Origin: Methylobacterium sp. Leaf112
GTDB taxonomy: Bacteria > Pseudomonadota > Alphaproteobacteria > Rhizobiales > Beijerinckiaceae
NCBI RefSeq assembly: GCF_001423295.1
Contig: NZ_LMNG01000029.1
Location: 1 to 64,000, forward strand
Direction of reading: 5' to 3'
DNA length: 64,000 nucleotides
The position numbers and the translations under genes were made by a program. Below are positions 1 to 9,053 of the stretch, piece by piece. Every line of letters starts with the position of its first letter. The first letter of the stretch is position 1. The notes under the pieces are model-generated. The model searched no databases and had not been told where the DNA came from. It worked only from the letters and a program-made list of their open reading frames with translations.

Positions 1-36
1 GTGCGTCCGTCAGCCAAAGTGCGTCCGTCAGCCAAA
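1..36. repeat. two-copy 18-bp tandem repeat
   Basis: The unit GTGCGTCCGTCAGCCAAA occurs twice head to tail at the window edge and is followed by a diverged partial copy. The array may continue to the left of the window. No gene can be assigned here. It is the first of several short tandem repeats in this window. Confidence 0.85.
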
Positions 37-134
37 ACTCGTCCATCCGATCCTCCTTCGTCACAAAGGAATCACGGACACTCCTGACAAGCCAAATTTA
101 TGGGTCCGGAGCCTAGTGCTGAGGAAACATTAGC

Positions 135-1016
135 ATGATCGTCGTCACCGGTGGAAATGGCCAGTTGGGAAGAGCGGTCGTCGCTGCGCTGCGCAAGCGT
201 GTCGATCCGACGAGCTTCGTGGCGAGCGTTCGCGATGGGGACAAGGCCGCTGACCTTGTCGCAGATGGCGTAACCATCCGGGGCAACGCCGACTACTCCG
301 ACAGCGATGCCATGGCGCGCGTGTTCGACGGCGCTCGCACGGCCTTGATCATTTCCGGCAACGCTCCGGTCGAAGTACGGCGGCAGCAGCAGCGTAATGC
401 AATCGATGGCGCCAAGCGCGCTGGCGTGCAGCGGATCGTCTATACGAGTGTTCTGGATGCCGCGGTGCCGGACTCGCCTTTCTCGTTCACGGCTGTCCAT
501 CGCGACACGGAGGCTTGCCTCGCCGAGAGCGGGGTCCCGTACACGATTGCGCGCCACACGGCTTACGCTGAATTGAACCTGCTGTTCGCGAAGGGAGCCC
601 TCGCGACGGGGAAGCTCTCGATGCCAACAGGGGATGGACGGGTGGCGTTCGCAACCCGTGCCGATCTCGCCGGAGCGCTGTCCGCCCTTCTCGCATCGGA
701 GGAACACACGGCAGGGATCTACACGCTGACTGGGCCGGCCGCCCACTCCTACGCCGAGGTTGCCACAGCCTTGTCGGAGTCGGTTGGCCGCACGATCCCG
801 CACGATGATTGTTCCCCTGAAGCGTATGCGGCGGGGCTTACGGCCGCCGGTCTGCCGCCGTTCTTGGTTGAGGGCATGGTTGGCATGGCCGAGGCTGTTC
901 GGCGGGGTCTTTATGCCGAAGTGTCTCAGGACATTCGTCTTCTTGCGGGGCAAGCCCCTGAAGACGGTCTGACGATCCTGCGGCGGGTGGCACCCACCCT
1001 GATCCGAGCCGCATAG
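135..1016 (+). CDS. NmrA/QOR2-like NAD(P)-binding SDR-type oxidoreductase
   Basis: An atypical short-chain dehydrogenase of 293 residues. The N-terminal Rossmann dinucleotide motif TGGNGQLG (residues 5-12) binds NAD(P)H. The rest follows the NmrA/quinone-oxidoreductase-2 (YtfG) pattern: a segment reading QRIVYTSVLDA near residue 100, then an HRDTEACLAESGVPYTIAR stretch, with no classical YxxxK catalytic pair. Such proteins reduce quinones or act as redox sensors in the cytosol; the substrate here is unknown. The start is set by GAGGAAAC about 10 bases upstream of the ATG. It is probably monocistronic or loosely paired with the DsbA-family gene 90 bp downstream, which suggests a redox-stress context. 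Family call is firm; function is inferred. Confidence 0.85.
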   Translation: MIVVTGGNGQLGRAVVAALRKRVDPTSFVASVRDGDKAADLVADGVTIRGNADYSDSDAMARVFDGARTALIISGNAPVEVRRQQQRNAIDGAKRAGVQRIVYTSVLDAAVPDSPFSFTAVHRDTEACLAESGVPYTIARHTAYAELNLLFAKGALATGKLSMPTGDGRVAFATRADLAGALSALLASEEHTAGIYTLTGPAAHSYAEVATALSESVGRTIPHDDCSPEAYAAGLTAAGLPPFLVEGMVGMAEAVRRGLYAEVSQDIRLLAGQAPEDGLTILRRVAPTLIRAA

Positions 1017-1105
1017 CAGCCCCGCAGGTCATCCTCCCGGCGCATGCTCGCATGTAGGGGCCGGGGGGCGACTTCTTTCAGAAACAGACAGAGGCAGCAT
1101 ACGCC

Positions 1106-1798
1106 ATGGACCCCACGACGACGATCCATGAGGATGGACGAAGGTCAGACCCCATCCTCCACTATTTCTACGATCCGCTGTGTGGCTGGTGTTACGCCTC
1201 GGAGCCGCTCATCGAGATTGCCCGGCAGATCGCCGACCTGCGGATCGAACTTCACGGCGGAGGTTTGATCCCGGAACCAGTCCGGTTGCCGGAAGCGAAG
1301 CGCAAGCAGGTTCGGGTCGCTGATGCGCGCATTCACGACCTGACGGGTCAGGTGTTCGGCCCGGCCTATCTCGACGATCTTCTCGACCATCCCGACGCGA
1401 TTTGGCACTCGCCGCCGACAATCGCGGCGGTGATGGCTGCGGAAGCGATAGCAAAGGACAAGGCTTTCCCAATGATCGCCGCGATCCAAAGGGCCCACTA
1501 CGTTCATGGGCGACGTGTCGTCGATCCGGATACCCTTGCTGAACTTGCTCAAAGCATCGGGCTGGATGAAAGCGCGTTCCGCAAGCGATATGCGTCAGCA
1601 TTCGTTGCCGAACACATCGAAGATTCACGTGGGATGATGCGCCGGTTCGGCTTGCATGGTTTTCCGACATTCCTCCTAGAAATTTCGGGTCAATTTGTCC
1701 GGCTTCAGCATGAGCCACTCTATGGCAAGCCCGACGAATTCAAGAAGCTAGTTACCTTGTTCATGACGGAACTCGGGCTGACGCGTTCGGTCAGTTGA
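1106..1798 (+). CDS. DsbA-family (FrnE-like) thioredoxin-fold oxidoreductase
   Basis: A 230-residue DsbA-family protein. The redox motif C-G-W-C lies at residues 26-29 in the context YDPLCGWCYA. The cis-proline loop opposite the active site is visible as GFPT near residue 190, and the intervening helical insertion matches the family. There is no signal peptide, so it should act in the cytoplasm, like FrnE and 2-hydroxychromene-2-carboxylate isomerase relatives, and not as a periplasmic DsbA. An AGAGGC element precedes the ATG. It lies 90 bp after the NmrA-like gene on the same strand. Likely roles are thiol-disulfide exchange or glutathione-linked isomerisation; the sequence alone cannot separate these. 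Confidence 0.85.
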   Translation: MDPTTTIHEDGRRSDPILHYFYDPLCGWCYASEPLIEIARQIADLRIELHGGGLIPEPVRLPEAKRKQVRVADARIHDLTGQVFGPAYLDDLLDHPDAIWHSPPTIAAVMAAEAIAKDKAFPMIAAIQRAHYVHGRRVVDPDTLAELAQSIGLDESAFRKRYASAFVAEHIEDSRGMMRRFGLHGFPTFLLEISGQFVRLQHEPLYGKPDEFKKLVTLFMTELGLTRSVS

Positions 1799-2102
1799 TG
1801 ATTTACATAGTGGCAACTTGCCGCCAGAGACAAATCCGAACGGCAAAAAAATTGTGCTCCACCGGTCTCTCCCCGCTGCTGAGTGTCCGCTCTCTAAATC
1901 GACGTGAAAGCTTCTCTTTGACGAAGTTGGATCGCGAGCAGCCCTTGGGACAATCGGCCAGGTTGGGTTCTGATCCTGAATTCGTTCGCGCTTGCACGCC
2001 GACGCGAACTGATCCAGGCCTCGTCGATGACGCACAGTATCGACGCAGAACCGGAGACCATGCGTGCAAAACCGGCTTAGGGGCTTTGGCGGAGACACGA
2101 CC
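1799..2102. other. intergenic stretch, nothing recognised
   Basis: About 300 bp between the DsbA-family gene and the methyltransferase. The open frames here have no family features. The only feature seen is the GGAG ribosome-binding site for the downstream GTG start. Confidence 0.5.
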
Positions 2103-2798
2103 GTGACGGCCTGGGTCGATCTCGACAGCACCCCGATTCCCGGTGGGCGGGAGACCCTGCACCTGCGCCGCTGGGGCGAGGCCTACTCGATCCAGGTCGG
2201 CACGGCCGAACTGATGACCGATCAGGATCGCGGATCGGAGCAGGCGCTCGCCACCCTCCCGTGCGGGCGGCTGGCGGAGAGGCCGGCCCCACGCATCCTC
2301 ATCGGCGGCCTCGGCATGGGTTTCACCCTGCGGGCCGCCCTCGACGTGCTGGGCCCCCGGGCCGAAGTGGTGGTCGCCGAACTCGTGCCCGGCGTCGTCG
2401 CCTGGGCGCGGGGCATCCTCGCGCACCTGCACGGGGCCAGCCTCGACGACCCCCGGGTCAGACTCGTCGAAGCGGACGTGAACCGCCTGATCCAGTCGGG
2501 CCCGGCGCGGTACGACGCGATCCTCCTCGACGTCGACAACGGCCCGAAGGGCATGACCCGGCGCTCCAACGACCGGCTCTACGATGTCTGGGGGTTGAGG
2601 CGGGCGCATTATGCCCTGCGGCCCGGCGGCCTCCTGGCGGTGTGGTCGGGCAGCCCGGACCGCCGCTTCAAGGCGCGGCTGAAGCGCTGCGGCTTTTCCG
2701 TGGAAGAGATCCGCTTCCCCGCCCATCCGGGCGGCCGCCGCCACGTGCTGTGGATCGCCGCGCGGGTGGAGGCGGAGGCCGCTGCGTCCGTTCCCTGA
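2103..2798 (+). CDS. spermidine-synthase-like SAM-dependent methyltransferase (paralogue 1)
   Basis: A 231-residue class I AdoMet-fold protein of the spermidine synthase-like group. Motif I is [16 protein letters not shown], followed by VVAELVPGVVAW (acidic residue of strand 2) and [12 protein letters not shown] (motif IV). True spermidine synthases also carry an N-terminal beta-hairpin domain and a DTDP-type active site, which is shortened here, so polyamine synthesis is not assured. The GTG start at 2103 is preferred over an upstream ATG because GGAG sits 9 bases before it and because the length then matches the paralogue at 46.3-47.0 kb, which shares the same motif order. Cytosolic. No operon partner is apparent. 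Confidence 0.8.
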   Translation: MTAWVDLDSTPIPGGRETLHLRRWGEAYSIQVGTAELMTDQDRGSEQALATLPCGRLAERPAPRILIGGLGMGFTLRAALDVLGPRAEVVVAELVPGVVAWARGILAHLHGASLDDPRVRLVEADVNRLIQSGPARYDAILLDVDNGPKGMTRRSNDRLYDVWGLRRAHYALRPGGLLAVWSGSPDRRFKARLKRCGFSVEEIRFPAHPGGRRHVLWIAARVEAEAAASVP

Positions 2799-2854
2799 AG
2801 CCGGCCAACGAGGTCGGCTCCGGGTACGGCCGTCGAGGAACCCCGGGCGGTCCC

Positions 2855-2956
2855 TCAGAACACGAAGTCGATGGCGGTGCGGTTCCGGACGCCGACCAGG
2901 TCGATGGCGAAGTCCGCCCGGACATCGCCGTCCCGATCGCCCCCGATCAGCGTCGC
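2855..2956 (-). pseudogene. remnant C-terminus of an RTX/hemolysin-type calcium-binding protein
   Basis: Reading the minus strand into a stop at 2855-2857 gives about 33 residues ending in GDVRADFAIDLVGVRNRTA then IDFVF. This is the hallmark end of large secreted RTX proteins: a G-D-G-x-A-D-F-x-I-x-L-x-G repeat and a terminal hydrophobic DFVF-type type I secretion signal. Upstream of this piece the frame loses the family pattern, and no start is near. It therefore looks like the tail left after deletion of a much larger gene. Assignment rests on pattern recognition over a short stretch. Confidence 0.45.
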
Positions 2957-3027
2957 GCATGAGCGCCTCTGGCTCACGCGAACGTGCGGCTTGGTCGGAG
3001 GCGTTCGGCGGACGTCCGACACGGATG

Positions 3028-3054
3028 GGAACCGGAGACGCCTTGATTTTTGTT
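3028..3054 (+). promoter_or_regulatory. weak general-stress-like promoter candidate upstream of katG
   Basis: GGAAC at 3028-3032 is followed by TGTT at 3051-3054. The 18-base spacing is one longer than the usual 16-17 of alphaproteobacterial EcfG promoters. It lies about 130 bp before the katG start. Low confidence; listed because three better-spaced copies occur elsewhere in the window. Confidence 0.2.
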
Positions 3055-3186
3055 AAAGACGCCTGATTTCGCTGGCAGTGTCGGGTCGCGCAAGAGTTGC
3101 TTTCGCATGGGGGATCGCACGCCTCACGGCGCCGGCGACGGCCCGATCCGTCCGGTGGCACCGGCCCTGCGCCGAGGGAAACGTTG

Positions 3187-5508
3187 ATGAACGAGATGAC
3201 GACGGACAAGACCAACACCGACTCGTACCCGATGGAGGGCAAGTGCCCGTTCGGAGGTGACCGCATCGGCGGGGCGCTCGGCACCCGTCCGGCCCTGGAG
3301 AACTGGTATCCGCACCGCCTGAGGGTCGAACTCCTGCATCAGAACGGGCTCGCGGCCGATCCGCTCGGGCCGGATTTCGATTATGCCGCCGCCTTCGGGA
3401 GCATCGACCTCGACGCCCTCAAGGGCGACATCAAGCAGTTCCTGACCTCGTCGGTGGCGTGGTGGCCGTCCGATTACGGCAATTACGGCCCGCAGATGGT
3501 CCGCATGGCCTGGCACTCGGCCGGCACCTACCGCATCGCGGACGGGCGCGGCGGTGCCGGCACCGGGATGCAGCGGTTCGCGCCGATCTCGAGCTGGTGG
3601 GACAACGGCAACACCGACAAGTCGCGTCGCCTGCTGCAGCCGATCAAGCACAAGTACGGCAACGCGCTGTCCTGGGCCGACCTGATGGTGCTCACCGGCA
3701 ATTGCGCCCTGGAGATCATGGGTCTGCCGACCTACGGGTTCGCCGGCGGGCGCCTCGACGCCTGGGAGGCGGACAACGCCACCTACTGGGGGCCGGAGGT
3801 CGTCGAGATGGGTACGGTCTCGAGCTTCGACGAGATGGTCAACCGCGACCAGCGCTGGCGGGGCCGGAACGGCGACGCCGATTACGACCTGGAGAACCCC
3901 CTCGCCGCCTCCCACCAGGCGCTGATCTACGTGAACCCGGAAGGGCCCTACGCGAACGGCGACCCGCAGGGCTCGGCCAACGACATCCGGACGACGTTCA
4001 CCCGCATGGCCATGAACGACGAGGAGACCGTGGCGCTCATCGCCGGCGGCCATGCCTTCGGCAAGAGCCACGGCATGACCCCCGCCAAGGAGATCGGGCC
4101 GCCGCCGGAGATGGCGCCCATGGAGGCGATGGGGCTGGGCTGGAACAACCCGAAGGGCACCGGCTCGGGCAAGGACACCATGACCAACGGCATCGAGGGC
4201 AGCTGGACCCCCGATCCGACCCGGTGGGACAACGCCTACCTGGAGAACCTCTTCAAGTTCGACTGGGAGCAGACCAAGAGCCCGGCCGGCGCCCTGCAAT
4301 GGACCCCGAAGGATCCGAACGCGCCGAAGACCCCCGACGCCCATGTCGCCGGACAGATGCATCCCCTGATGATGATGACCTCCGACATCGCCCTGAAGGT
4401 CGACCCGGCGTACCGCAAGGTCTGCGAGAAGTTCCTGGGCGACTTCGACGCCTTCACGCAGGCCTTCTCCAAGGCATGGTACAAGCTCACCCACCGCGAC
4501 ATGGGGCCCAGGCACCGCTACCTCGGCCCGGAGGCGACCCTCGAGGACGGCCTGCTGTGGCAGGACCCGATTCCGGAGGCCGCCTACAGCCCCATCGGCG
4601 AGCCCGAGATCGCCGCCCTGAAGCAGGCGATCCTGGCCACGAACCTCTCGGTCTCGGACCTCGCCTTCACGGCCTTCTCGGCGGCCTCGACCTACCGCGA
4701 CAGCGACAAGCGCGGGGGCGCCAACGGTGGCCGCCTCGCCCTGAGCCCCCAGAAGGATTGGGCGGTGAACCGCCGGGCCGCGCCGGTGGTCGAGGCGCTC
4801 CGCGGCGTCATGACCACGTTCAACGGCGGCCGCAGCGACGGCAAGCAGGTTTCGCTCGCCGACCTCATCGTGCTCGCCGGCTGCGTCGCCGTGGAGAAGG
4901 CGGCTGGGGATGCCGGGGTCGCGACGCGGGTGCCGTTCACGCCCGGCCGGGTCGACACCACGCAGGCGCTGACCGACATCGAGATGTTCACGTGGCTGAA
5001 GCCCGTCGTGGACGGCTTCCGCAACTACGTCGACGACGGGTTCGACGCGATGGCGCAGCGTTTGGCGCCGGAGGAGATGTTCCTCGACAAGGCCAACCTG
5101 CTGACGCTGACCGCCCCCGAATGGGTGGTGCTGACGGGCGGCCTGCGTGCTCTCAACGCCAATCACGACGGGTCGAACCGGGGCATCTTCACGGACCGGG
5201 TCGGCGTGCTGACGACGGACTTCTTCCGGACCCTGACCGACACGAACCTGGTTTGGGAGAAGACGGACGCGGCCGGGACGGCCTTCACGCTCAAGGACCG
5301 CGAAACCCGCCAGGCGAAGTTCGAGGCGACGCGCAACGATCTCGTGTTCGGATCGAACGCGCAGCTGCGCAACATCGCCGATGCCTATGCGGGCAGCGAC
5401 GGCCAGAGCCGGTTCGTGGCGGATTTCGTGGCGGTCTGGGACAAGGTGATGATGCTCGACCGGTACGACGTGAAGGGCCACCGGCGTTACGGGCCCATGG
5501 CTGCCTGA
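3187..5508 (+). CDS. katG: catalase-peroxidase KatG
   Basis: A bifunctional haem enzyme that breaks down hydrogen peroxide (catalase) and oxidises donors (peroxidase). The distal triad R106-W109-H110 lies in [14 protein letters not shown], and the proximal haem ligand H289 lies in AGGHAFGK. The residues of the Trp-Tyr-Met crosslink needed for catalase activity are W109, Y248 (YVNPEGP) and M274. Both tandem peroxidase-like halves are complete. At 773 residues it is slightly longer than typical KatG (about 730), mostly at the N-terminus. The ATG at 3187 has GAGGGA upstream and is preferred over an upstream in-frame start at 3097. Monocistronic, followed by a strong inverted repeat. Regulation by peroxide or general stress is inferred only. 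Confidence 0.97.
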   Translation: MNEMTTDKTNTDSYPMEGKCPFGGDRIGGALGTRPALENWYPHRLRVELLHQNGLAADPLGPDFDYAAAFGSIDLDALKGDIKQFLTSSVAWWPSDYGNYGPQMVRMAWHSAGTYRIADGRGGAGTGMQRFAPISSWWDNGNTDKSRRLLQPIKHKYGNALSWADLMVLTGNCALEIMGLPTYGFAGGRLDAWEADNATYWGPEVVEMGTVSSFDEMVNRDQRWRGRNGDADYDLENPLAASHQALIYVNPEGPYANGDPQGSANDIRTTFTRMAMNDEETVALIAGGHAFGKSHGMTPAKEIGPPPEMAPMEAMGLGWNNPKGTGSGKDTMTNGIEGSWTPDPTRWDNAYLENLFKFDWEQTKSPAGALQWTPKDPNAPKTPDAHVAGQMHPLMMMTSDIALKVDPAYRKVCEKFLGDFDAFTQAFSKAWYKLTHRDMGPRHRYLGPEATLEDGLLWQDPIPEAAYSPIGEPEIAALKQAILATNLSVSDLAFTAFSAASTYRDSDKRGGANGGRLALSPQKDWAVNRRAAPVVEALRGVMTTFNGGRSDGKQVSLADLIVLAGCVAVEKAAGDAGVATRVPFTPGRVDTTQALTDIEMFTWLKPVVDGFRNYVDDGFDAMAQRLAPEEMFLDKANLLTLTAPEWVVLTGGLRALNANHDGSNRGIFTDRVGVLTTDFFRTLTDTNLVWEKTDAAGTAFTLKDRETRQAKFEATRNDLVFGSNAQLRNIADAYAGSDGQSRFVADFVAVWDKVMMLDRYDVKGHRRYGPMAA

Positions 5509-5899
5509 GGGAGGGCCGCCTGACCGACGAACGGCCGGTAGACAGCCCGTCCCACCGTCCGGTGGGACGGGGGCACCGCGAGGGCGGCTCGGCGCAGGAG
5601 CGCCGTCCCCTCCGTCGGTGCGATCCGTCGGGGTCCCGCGCTCAGGCGAGGAGGAGGGCGTCCCCACCGGCGGGTCCGACGGCTGGATGCCCGGGGAAAC
5701 GCCCGCTTCTCCGCACGGCCGTCCGAACGCAGCTCGGCCATACCCCACGCCACCCAGGCGAAGAGCGGACCGGCGGATGTCGACCCATGCCAGACGCCCG
5801 GACCATCCACGTCTCTTCCTGGAAGCCGTCGTTCTTCGGCCGTCCGGTAAATCCGCTTGACGCACTCTTCTGTGGTGTGCGCCATCTCTGTTCGACGCT
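5509..5899. other. intergenic stretch downstream of katG
   Basis: About 390 bp between convergent katG and the methyltransferase. Apart from the 12-bp inverted repeat at 5546-5571 no feature was recognised. A minus-strand open frame of about 130 codons here has no family features and no good ribosome-binding site. Confidence 0.4.
5546..5571. terminator. perfect 12-bp inverted repeat after katG
   Basis: CCCGTCCCACCG at 5546-5557 pairs perfectly with CGGTGGGACGGG at 5560-5571 across a 2-base centre. It lies 38 bp past the katG stop. No T-run follows, so it may be a factor-independent hairpin of limited strength, an mRNA 3'-end stabiliser, or a protein-binding palindrome. Confidence 0.45.
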
Positions 5900-6796
5900 C
5901 TAAGTCGCGTCGCTTCCAAGCAGCGCGGCGGTCGTGCGATGTCGCTCAAGTTCGTTGCGTAGGTAATTGATTCCGCCCTCCTGCAACCTGCGCAGTGTGT
6001 CTGGATCGGTCTCCCGATCCCGGCGCATGGAGACGAAGAACTCGAAGCCGCCTGGCTCGACCCCCGACACCCGGTTCATGACAAACGGTAACAGCCCGAG
6101 TCGTGTCGCTCCCGCGACCAAGTCAAGAAACGAACGCGACGTTACCACCCAACAATGGGCGGGCACGTAAGCTCCGGACTGCGCCCGAGCCGCCTCCGCG
6201 CGGGCGTGCACCAGGCCTGCATCGCCGGCCATGCGCGGCGCATGCGCAGCATCCTCGCCATTCCAAATTTGTTCGGGTGTGATCGATCGGACCTCGGAGG
6301 CGTGGGCGAACACCTGCCGTGGACTCGGTCGCGTCAGGCCCATTAGGTCCGCCTCGACCAGTTCGGCCAAGGTGCTCACCGGCCGTGTAGCGTCGCAGGT
6401 AAAGCGCTTGTCCGGCAGGGACAGGTTAAGCACCCCGCCCGGGCGCAACGCCGTGTGGATGCCGCGCAGCCACCCGAGCAGGTCGGGTACGTAATGGCCA
6501 ACCTGACTAGCAATGGCGAAGTCGTAGCCGTCCCGGCCGAGCACATCGACGAGGGCACCCGAGTTGCTCCAAGCGCGGTCGATCGGCGCCGTCCCAGGTT
6601 GGCCGGCTCCCGCATCGAGATCGCGGTCGACGTAAGTGATGCGAAGCCCGTCGGGCAGCGGCGTCGGGTTGTTGGACGGGCCGAACTCAAGGCCGCGCCC
6701 TTCGGGAAGACCGATGTCGTGCGTCAGCCGGGCTAAGCGCCTGTCAGAGGCCCGGCGTGACAGGAAGGCGTCGAGTGAGAGGGAGCCGGGTCGCAC
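5900..6796 (-). CDS. SAM-dependent methyltransferase (class I, glycan-associated type)
   Basis: A 298-residue class I methyltransferase with a GTG start. Visible motifs are GLEFGPSNNPTPLP (a variant of motif I), ITYVDRDLD (acidic residue of strand 2), DFAIASQVGHYVPDLLGWL (post-I/motif IV region) and [20 protein letters not shown]. This pattern is common in methyltransferases encoded with glycosyltransferases or cell-surface genes; the acceptor is unknown. It starts 41 bp after the end of the Hint-domain gene on the same strand, so the two are probably cotranscribed. A ribosome-binding site is only weakly visible (AGGGAG about 14 bases upstream), so the start could lie a few codons away. Confidence 0.75.
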   Translation of the reverse strand: MRPGSLSLDAFLSRRASDRRLARLTHDIGLPEGRGLEFGPSNNPTPLPDGLRITYVDRDLDAGAGQPGTAPIDRAWSNSGALVDVLGRDGYDFAIASQVGHYVPDLLGWLRGIHTALRPGGVLNLSLPDKRFTCDATRPVSTLAELVEADLMGLTRPSPRQVFAHASEVRSITPEQIWNGEDAAHAPRMAGDAGLVHARAEAARAQSGAYVPAHCWVVTSRSFLDLVAGATRLGLLPFVMNRVSGVEPGGFEFFVSMRRDRETDPDTLRRLQEGGINYLRNELERHRTTAALLGSDAT

Positions 6797-6837
6797 GTCC
6801 GCGTCTCAGCTCCCTTGCAACTCCGGCGTCCTTCGGC

Positions 6838-7857
6838 TCAGGCGACGAGTGCTGCGAGCCCGTCGCGTGCGTCCCAAGCACTGTGCGCGCTCAGTTCCGC
6901 CGCGAAGACCGTATCGAGCCGCGCCCGCTCCGCCTCGACGAGGGGACCGTCGACCGCCACCGGACGGCAGCGGCCAGCCAGGCCTGGTGCTACGAAGTCG
7001 GGGTTGTGCAGGGCGTGGTCGGAGCCGTCGACAAAGAACGGGCGGTCGCCCCCGTCGATGTAGCTCTCGGCCGGCAGACCTTCGGCGAGCAGGATGTCGT
7101 GGGTCTCGAGCTCGACGTGCCAGTAGGTGACGCTCGTGGCCGGCTCGCGGACGATGGTGGTGCCGTTGATCAAGCACATGATCGGTACGAGCACGCCGCT
7201 CTCGTTTTCGCTATCCGCCCCGACGAGGACGGGATGACCCGCTGACAGACGGAGATCCCGGGCGGGCAAACCAAGGCCGAATGCACCGGCGCGCACCCGG
7301 ATCGGCTGCTGATCATGGAGCAGCGGCTGGCCGGTGCCCTTGAGTTCGCGGTGTCCAATCCAGATGACCGCGCGCGCAACGCCGGAGACGGTCACGGCGA
7401 GGTCGCCAACGCGCATATTCTCGACAGCTACTTCGCCGCGCGTCGTACGGATCAGCGTGCCGGTCGTGAAGCAGACGGGCGCTACATAATCACCCAAGGC
7501 GCCGTTCGAGTCGGCCGTGAAGCGCGTTCTGGTTGCCGATCCAGATCCAAACACCTGGGAATTTGAGAGGATCAAGCGGGTCGACCCTGCACCGGTACCC
7601 GTTTGCGAACTGGTGAACTGGACCATAGATCCATTGTCGTACTGGGTCGCGTAGAACGTCGAAGTGGAAGGAGTCGTAGATCCTGGCAGAGTTCCAGTAA
7701 CTGTAATGGGGTCTCCGACTGCATTGACCGTTCCATTTACAGTCAAAGGACTGGTCGTAGCGTCATCGACCTGAAATGTTGCAGACGGTGCGCCATCATC
7801 CGTTCCAGCAAAGCCAGTCTGGAATACGGTGTTACGGAATACGAGCGGCAAAGCCAT
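6838..7857 (-). CDS. Hint-domain (intein/hedgehog-type) protein
   Basis: A 339-residue protein in two parts. Residues 1-130 are Thr/Ser/Gly/Asp-rich and beta-rich with low complexity, like a surface or secreted adhesin segment. From about residue 133 a Hint domain begins at CFTTGTLIRTTRGEVAVENM, continues through RVGDLAVTVSG and WIGHREL, and then LRLSAGHPVLV, which is the intein block B-like histidine region. This architecture (PF13403-type Hint_2) is widespread in alphaproteobacterial exported proteins and is thought to self-cleave or autoprocess. No classical signal peptide is seen, which would fit type I export. GGGAGGACATC precedes the ATG. It is the first gene of a likely two-gene unit with the methyltransferase. 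Activity is not proven by sequence. Confidence 0.8.
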   Translation of the reverse strand: MALPLVFRNTVFQTGFAGTDDGAPSATFQVDDATTSPLTVNGTVNAVGDPITVTGTLPGSTTPSTSTFYATQYDNGSMVQFTSSQTGTGAGSTRLILSNSQVFGSGSATRTRFTADSNGALGDYVAPVCFTTGTLIRTTRGEVAVENMRVGDLAVTVSGVARAVIWIGHRELKGTGQPLLHDQQPIRVRAGAFGLGLPARDLRLSAGHPVLVGADSENESGVLVPIMCLINGTTIVREPATSVTYWHVELETHDILLAEGLPAESYIDGGDRPFFVDGSDHALHNPDFVAPGLAGRCRPVAVDGPLVEAERARLDTVFAAELSAHSAWDARDGLAALVA

Positions 7858-8399
7858 AGTGATGTCCTCCCAGATTTTTGATTATTAAATAAACTGATTT
7901 GTACTCATCGCTTCAAATAAACGCGCTTCAGAGACGAGATCTCATTCAATATTCATCACAAAACCCGTTAGATAGATATTTTCAAAGCGGCCGAGCACGT
8001 TGTCCTGTCATGACAGAAACGTACGACTTCATAAAGTTCGGAAAGGCCATTCTAAGAAATCAAACTGGTCGCAGCTTGAGAAGCGTTGAATGCGTTGCGC
8101 ACAAGCAACAATTCTTCCAATCCAGTTGGCGATTTAGGCAGAATAAGAACGTCGTGCCGGGATATTTTGGCAAAATCGATTTCCGTTTTTGAAGATCGCC
8201 TCTGCTTAAGAAGATCGACTCTTTTCCTGCAGATAGCCATCGAGGCTATCGAGGTCGCAGTGAGCCGCACCTGCTGAAGTGGTCCACCCTTTGGTATGGG
8301 CTGTTGGGGCTGTGGAGTTGACCCACTTTGAGGTCCATGGCCTATGCAAAATCTTGGGTTGTGACAGCTTGGCCGGTGAAGGCCCGAGGCGTGAAGCTG

Positions 8400-8480
8400 C
8401 ACATGGCGTATGAGGTTGGTCGGCGTTGTAGAGGCCCTGCATTCCTCAATGAGTTTACATGCATCGGCTGCATCGAAATG
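8400..8480 (-). pseudogene. frameshifted IS3-type transposase C-terminal remnant
   Basis: On the minus strand one frame reads HFDAADACKLIEECR. After a shift of frame it continues LYNADQPHTPC. Together these resemble the C-terminal integrase-core end of IS3-family transposases, of the general form W-F-x-x-L-x-x-A-x-x-x-I-E-x-W-R-x-x-Y-N-x-x-R-P-H-x-x-L-G. No intact start, upstream catalytic region or terminal inverted repeats were found, so this would be a decayed fragment. Recognition by eye only. Confidence 0.4.
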
Positions 8481-8983
8481 CGCTTGCTGAAAGTTGATTG
8501 AGCCGATTCAAGTCCAGATTTGTTGGAAGCTCGTCGAATGGCAGCTTCCTACGAAATGGAATGGAAAGCAGACAGGCAGGAAACCACCCGACCCAGTCGC
8601 AGAGCGGCCAGCCAGCCCCCGACCCGACTTTGCCGGATAAGCCGCTCTCCGCCATCCGCCGGAAGCGGTCGTGCGTCGATCGTGAGGGGGGCAGCGGCGC
8701 CACATCGGCGGGCCTTCGCCCGTGAGCGGGAGAGGGGCCGCCTTTGCTGAAAGGGTGAGCCCCGATGCGGGCGGCCCCGATCTCGTCGGGTCGACACCGT
8801 CGGCTCGTCCGGGGTCGAGATCCGACTCCGCGGCGTCCTGGTGGATGACCTGAAACTTCGCGCCGACCCGTTCCGTACCGACGCGAGAGGATAGGATCGC
8901 GCCCAGGCAAAAGCCTTGATGTGAGCGCGGGATGACTCTTGCAAGATCATCAGAGTATCGGAAAGTAATTCTTCGTTCTTTCG

Positions 8984-9008
8984 GGAACAACGATACAATC
9001 ATGCTGTT
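8984..9008 (+). promoter_or_regulatory. EcfG/general-stress-type promoter candidate
   Basis: GGAAC (8984-8988) - 16 bases - TGTT (9005-9008), 45 bp before the ATG of the Met-rich peptide gene. Alphaproteobacterial general-stress promoters are GGAAC-N16/17-CGTT, or GGAAC-N18/19-TT in looser form. This copy differs only at the first base of the -10 element. Confidence 0.45.
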
Positions 9009-9053
9009 GTCTCGTGGGTTGGATAAGATGTTCACCTCCACAGGAGATCACAC

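Larger units (their letters stand above)
7858..9053. other. AT-richer intergenic region with mobile-element relic
   Basis: About 1.2 kb without an intact gene. The part at 7860-8260 is visibly richer in A+T than the flanks, which suggests foreign or decayed DNA. It holds a small hairpin (GATAGCC/GGCTATC, 8232-8250) and the transposase relic near 8400-8480. The part from 8500 to 8950 returns to high GC with no recognisable product on either strand. A plus-strand frame of 97 codons at 7899 has no family features and is not called. Confidence 0.5.

Noticed and set aside
3124-5949. 941-codon open frame on the minus strand opposite katG
   Set aside because: It is the antisense shadow of a GC-rich gene; residues are almost only Arg, Gly, Ala, Val and Pro with no family pattern, while katG on the other strand is complete.
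7899-8192. 97-codon plus-strand frame in the A+T-rich patch
   Set aside because: No ribosome-binding site or family features; the region looks like decayed DNA.
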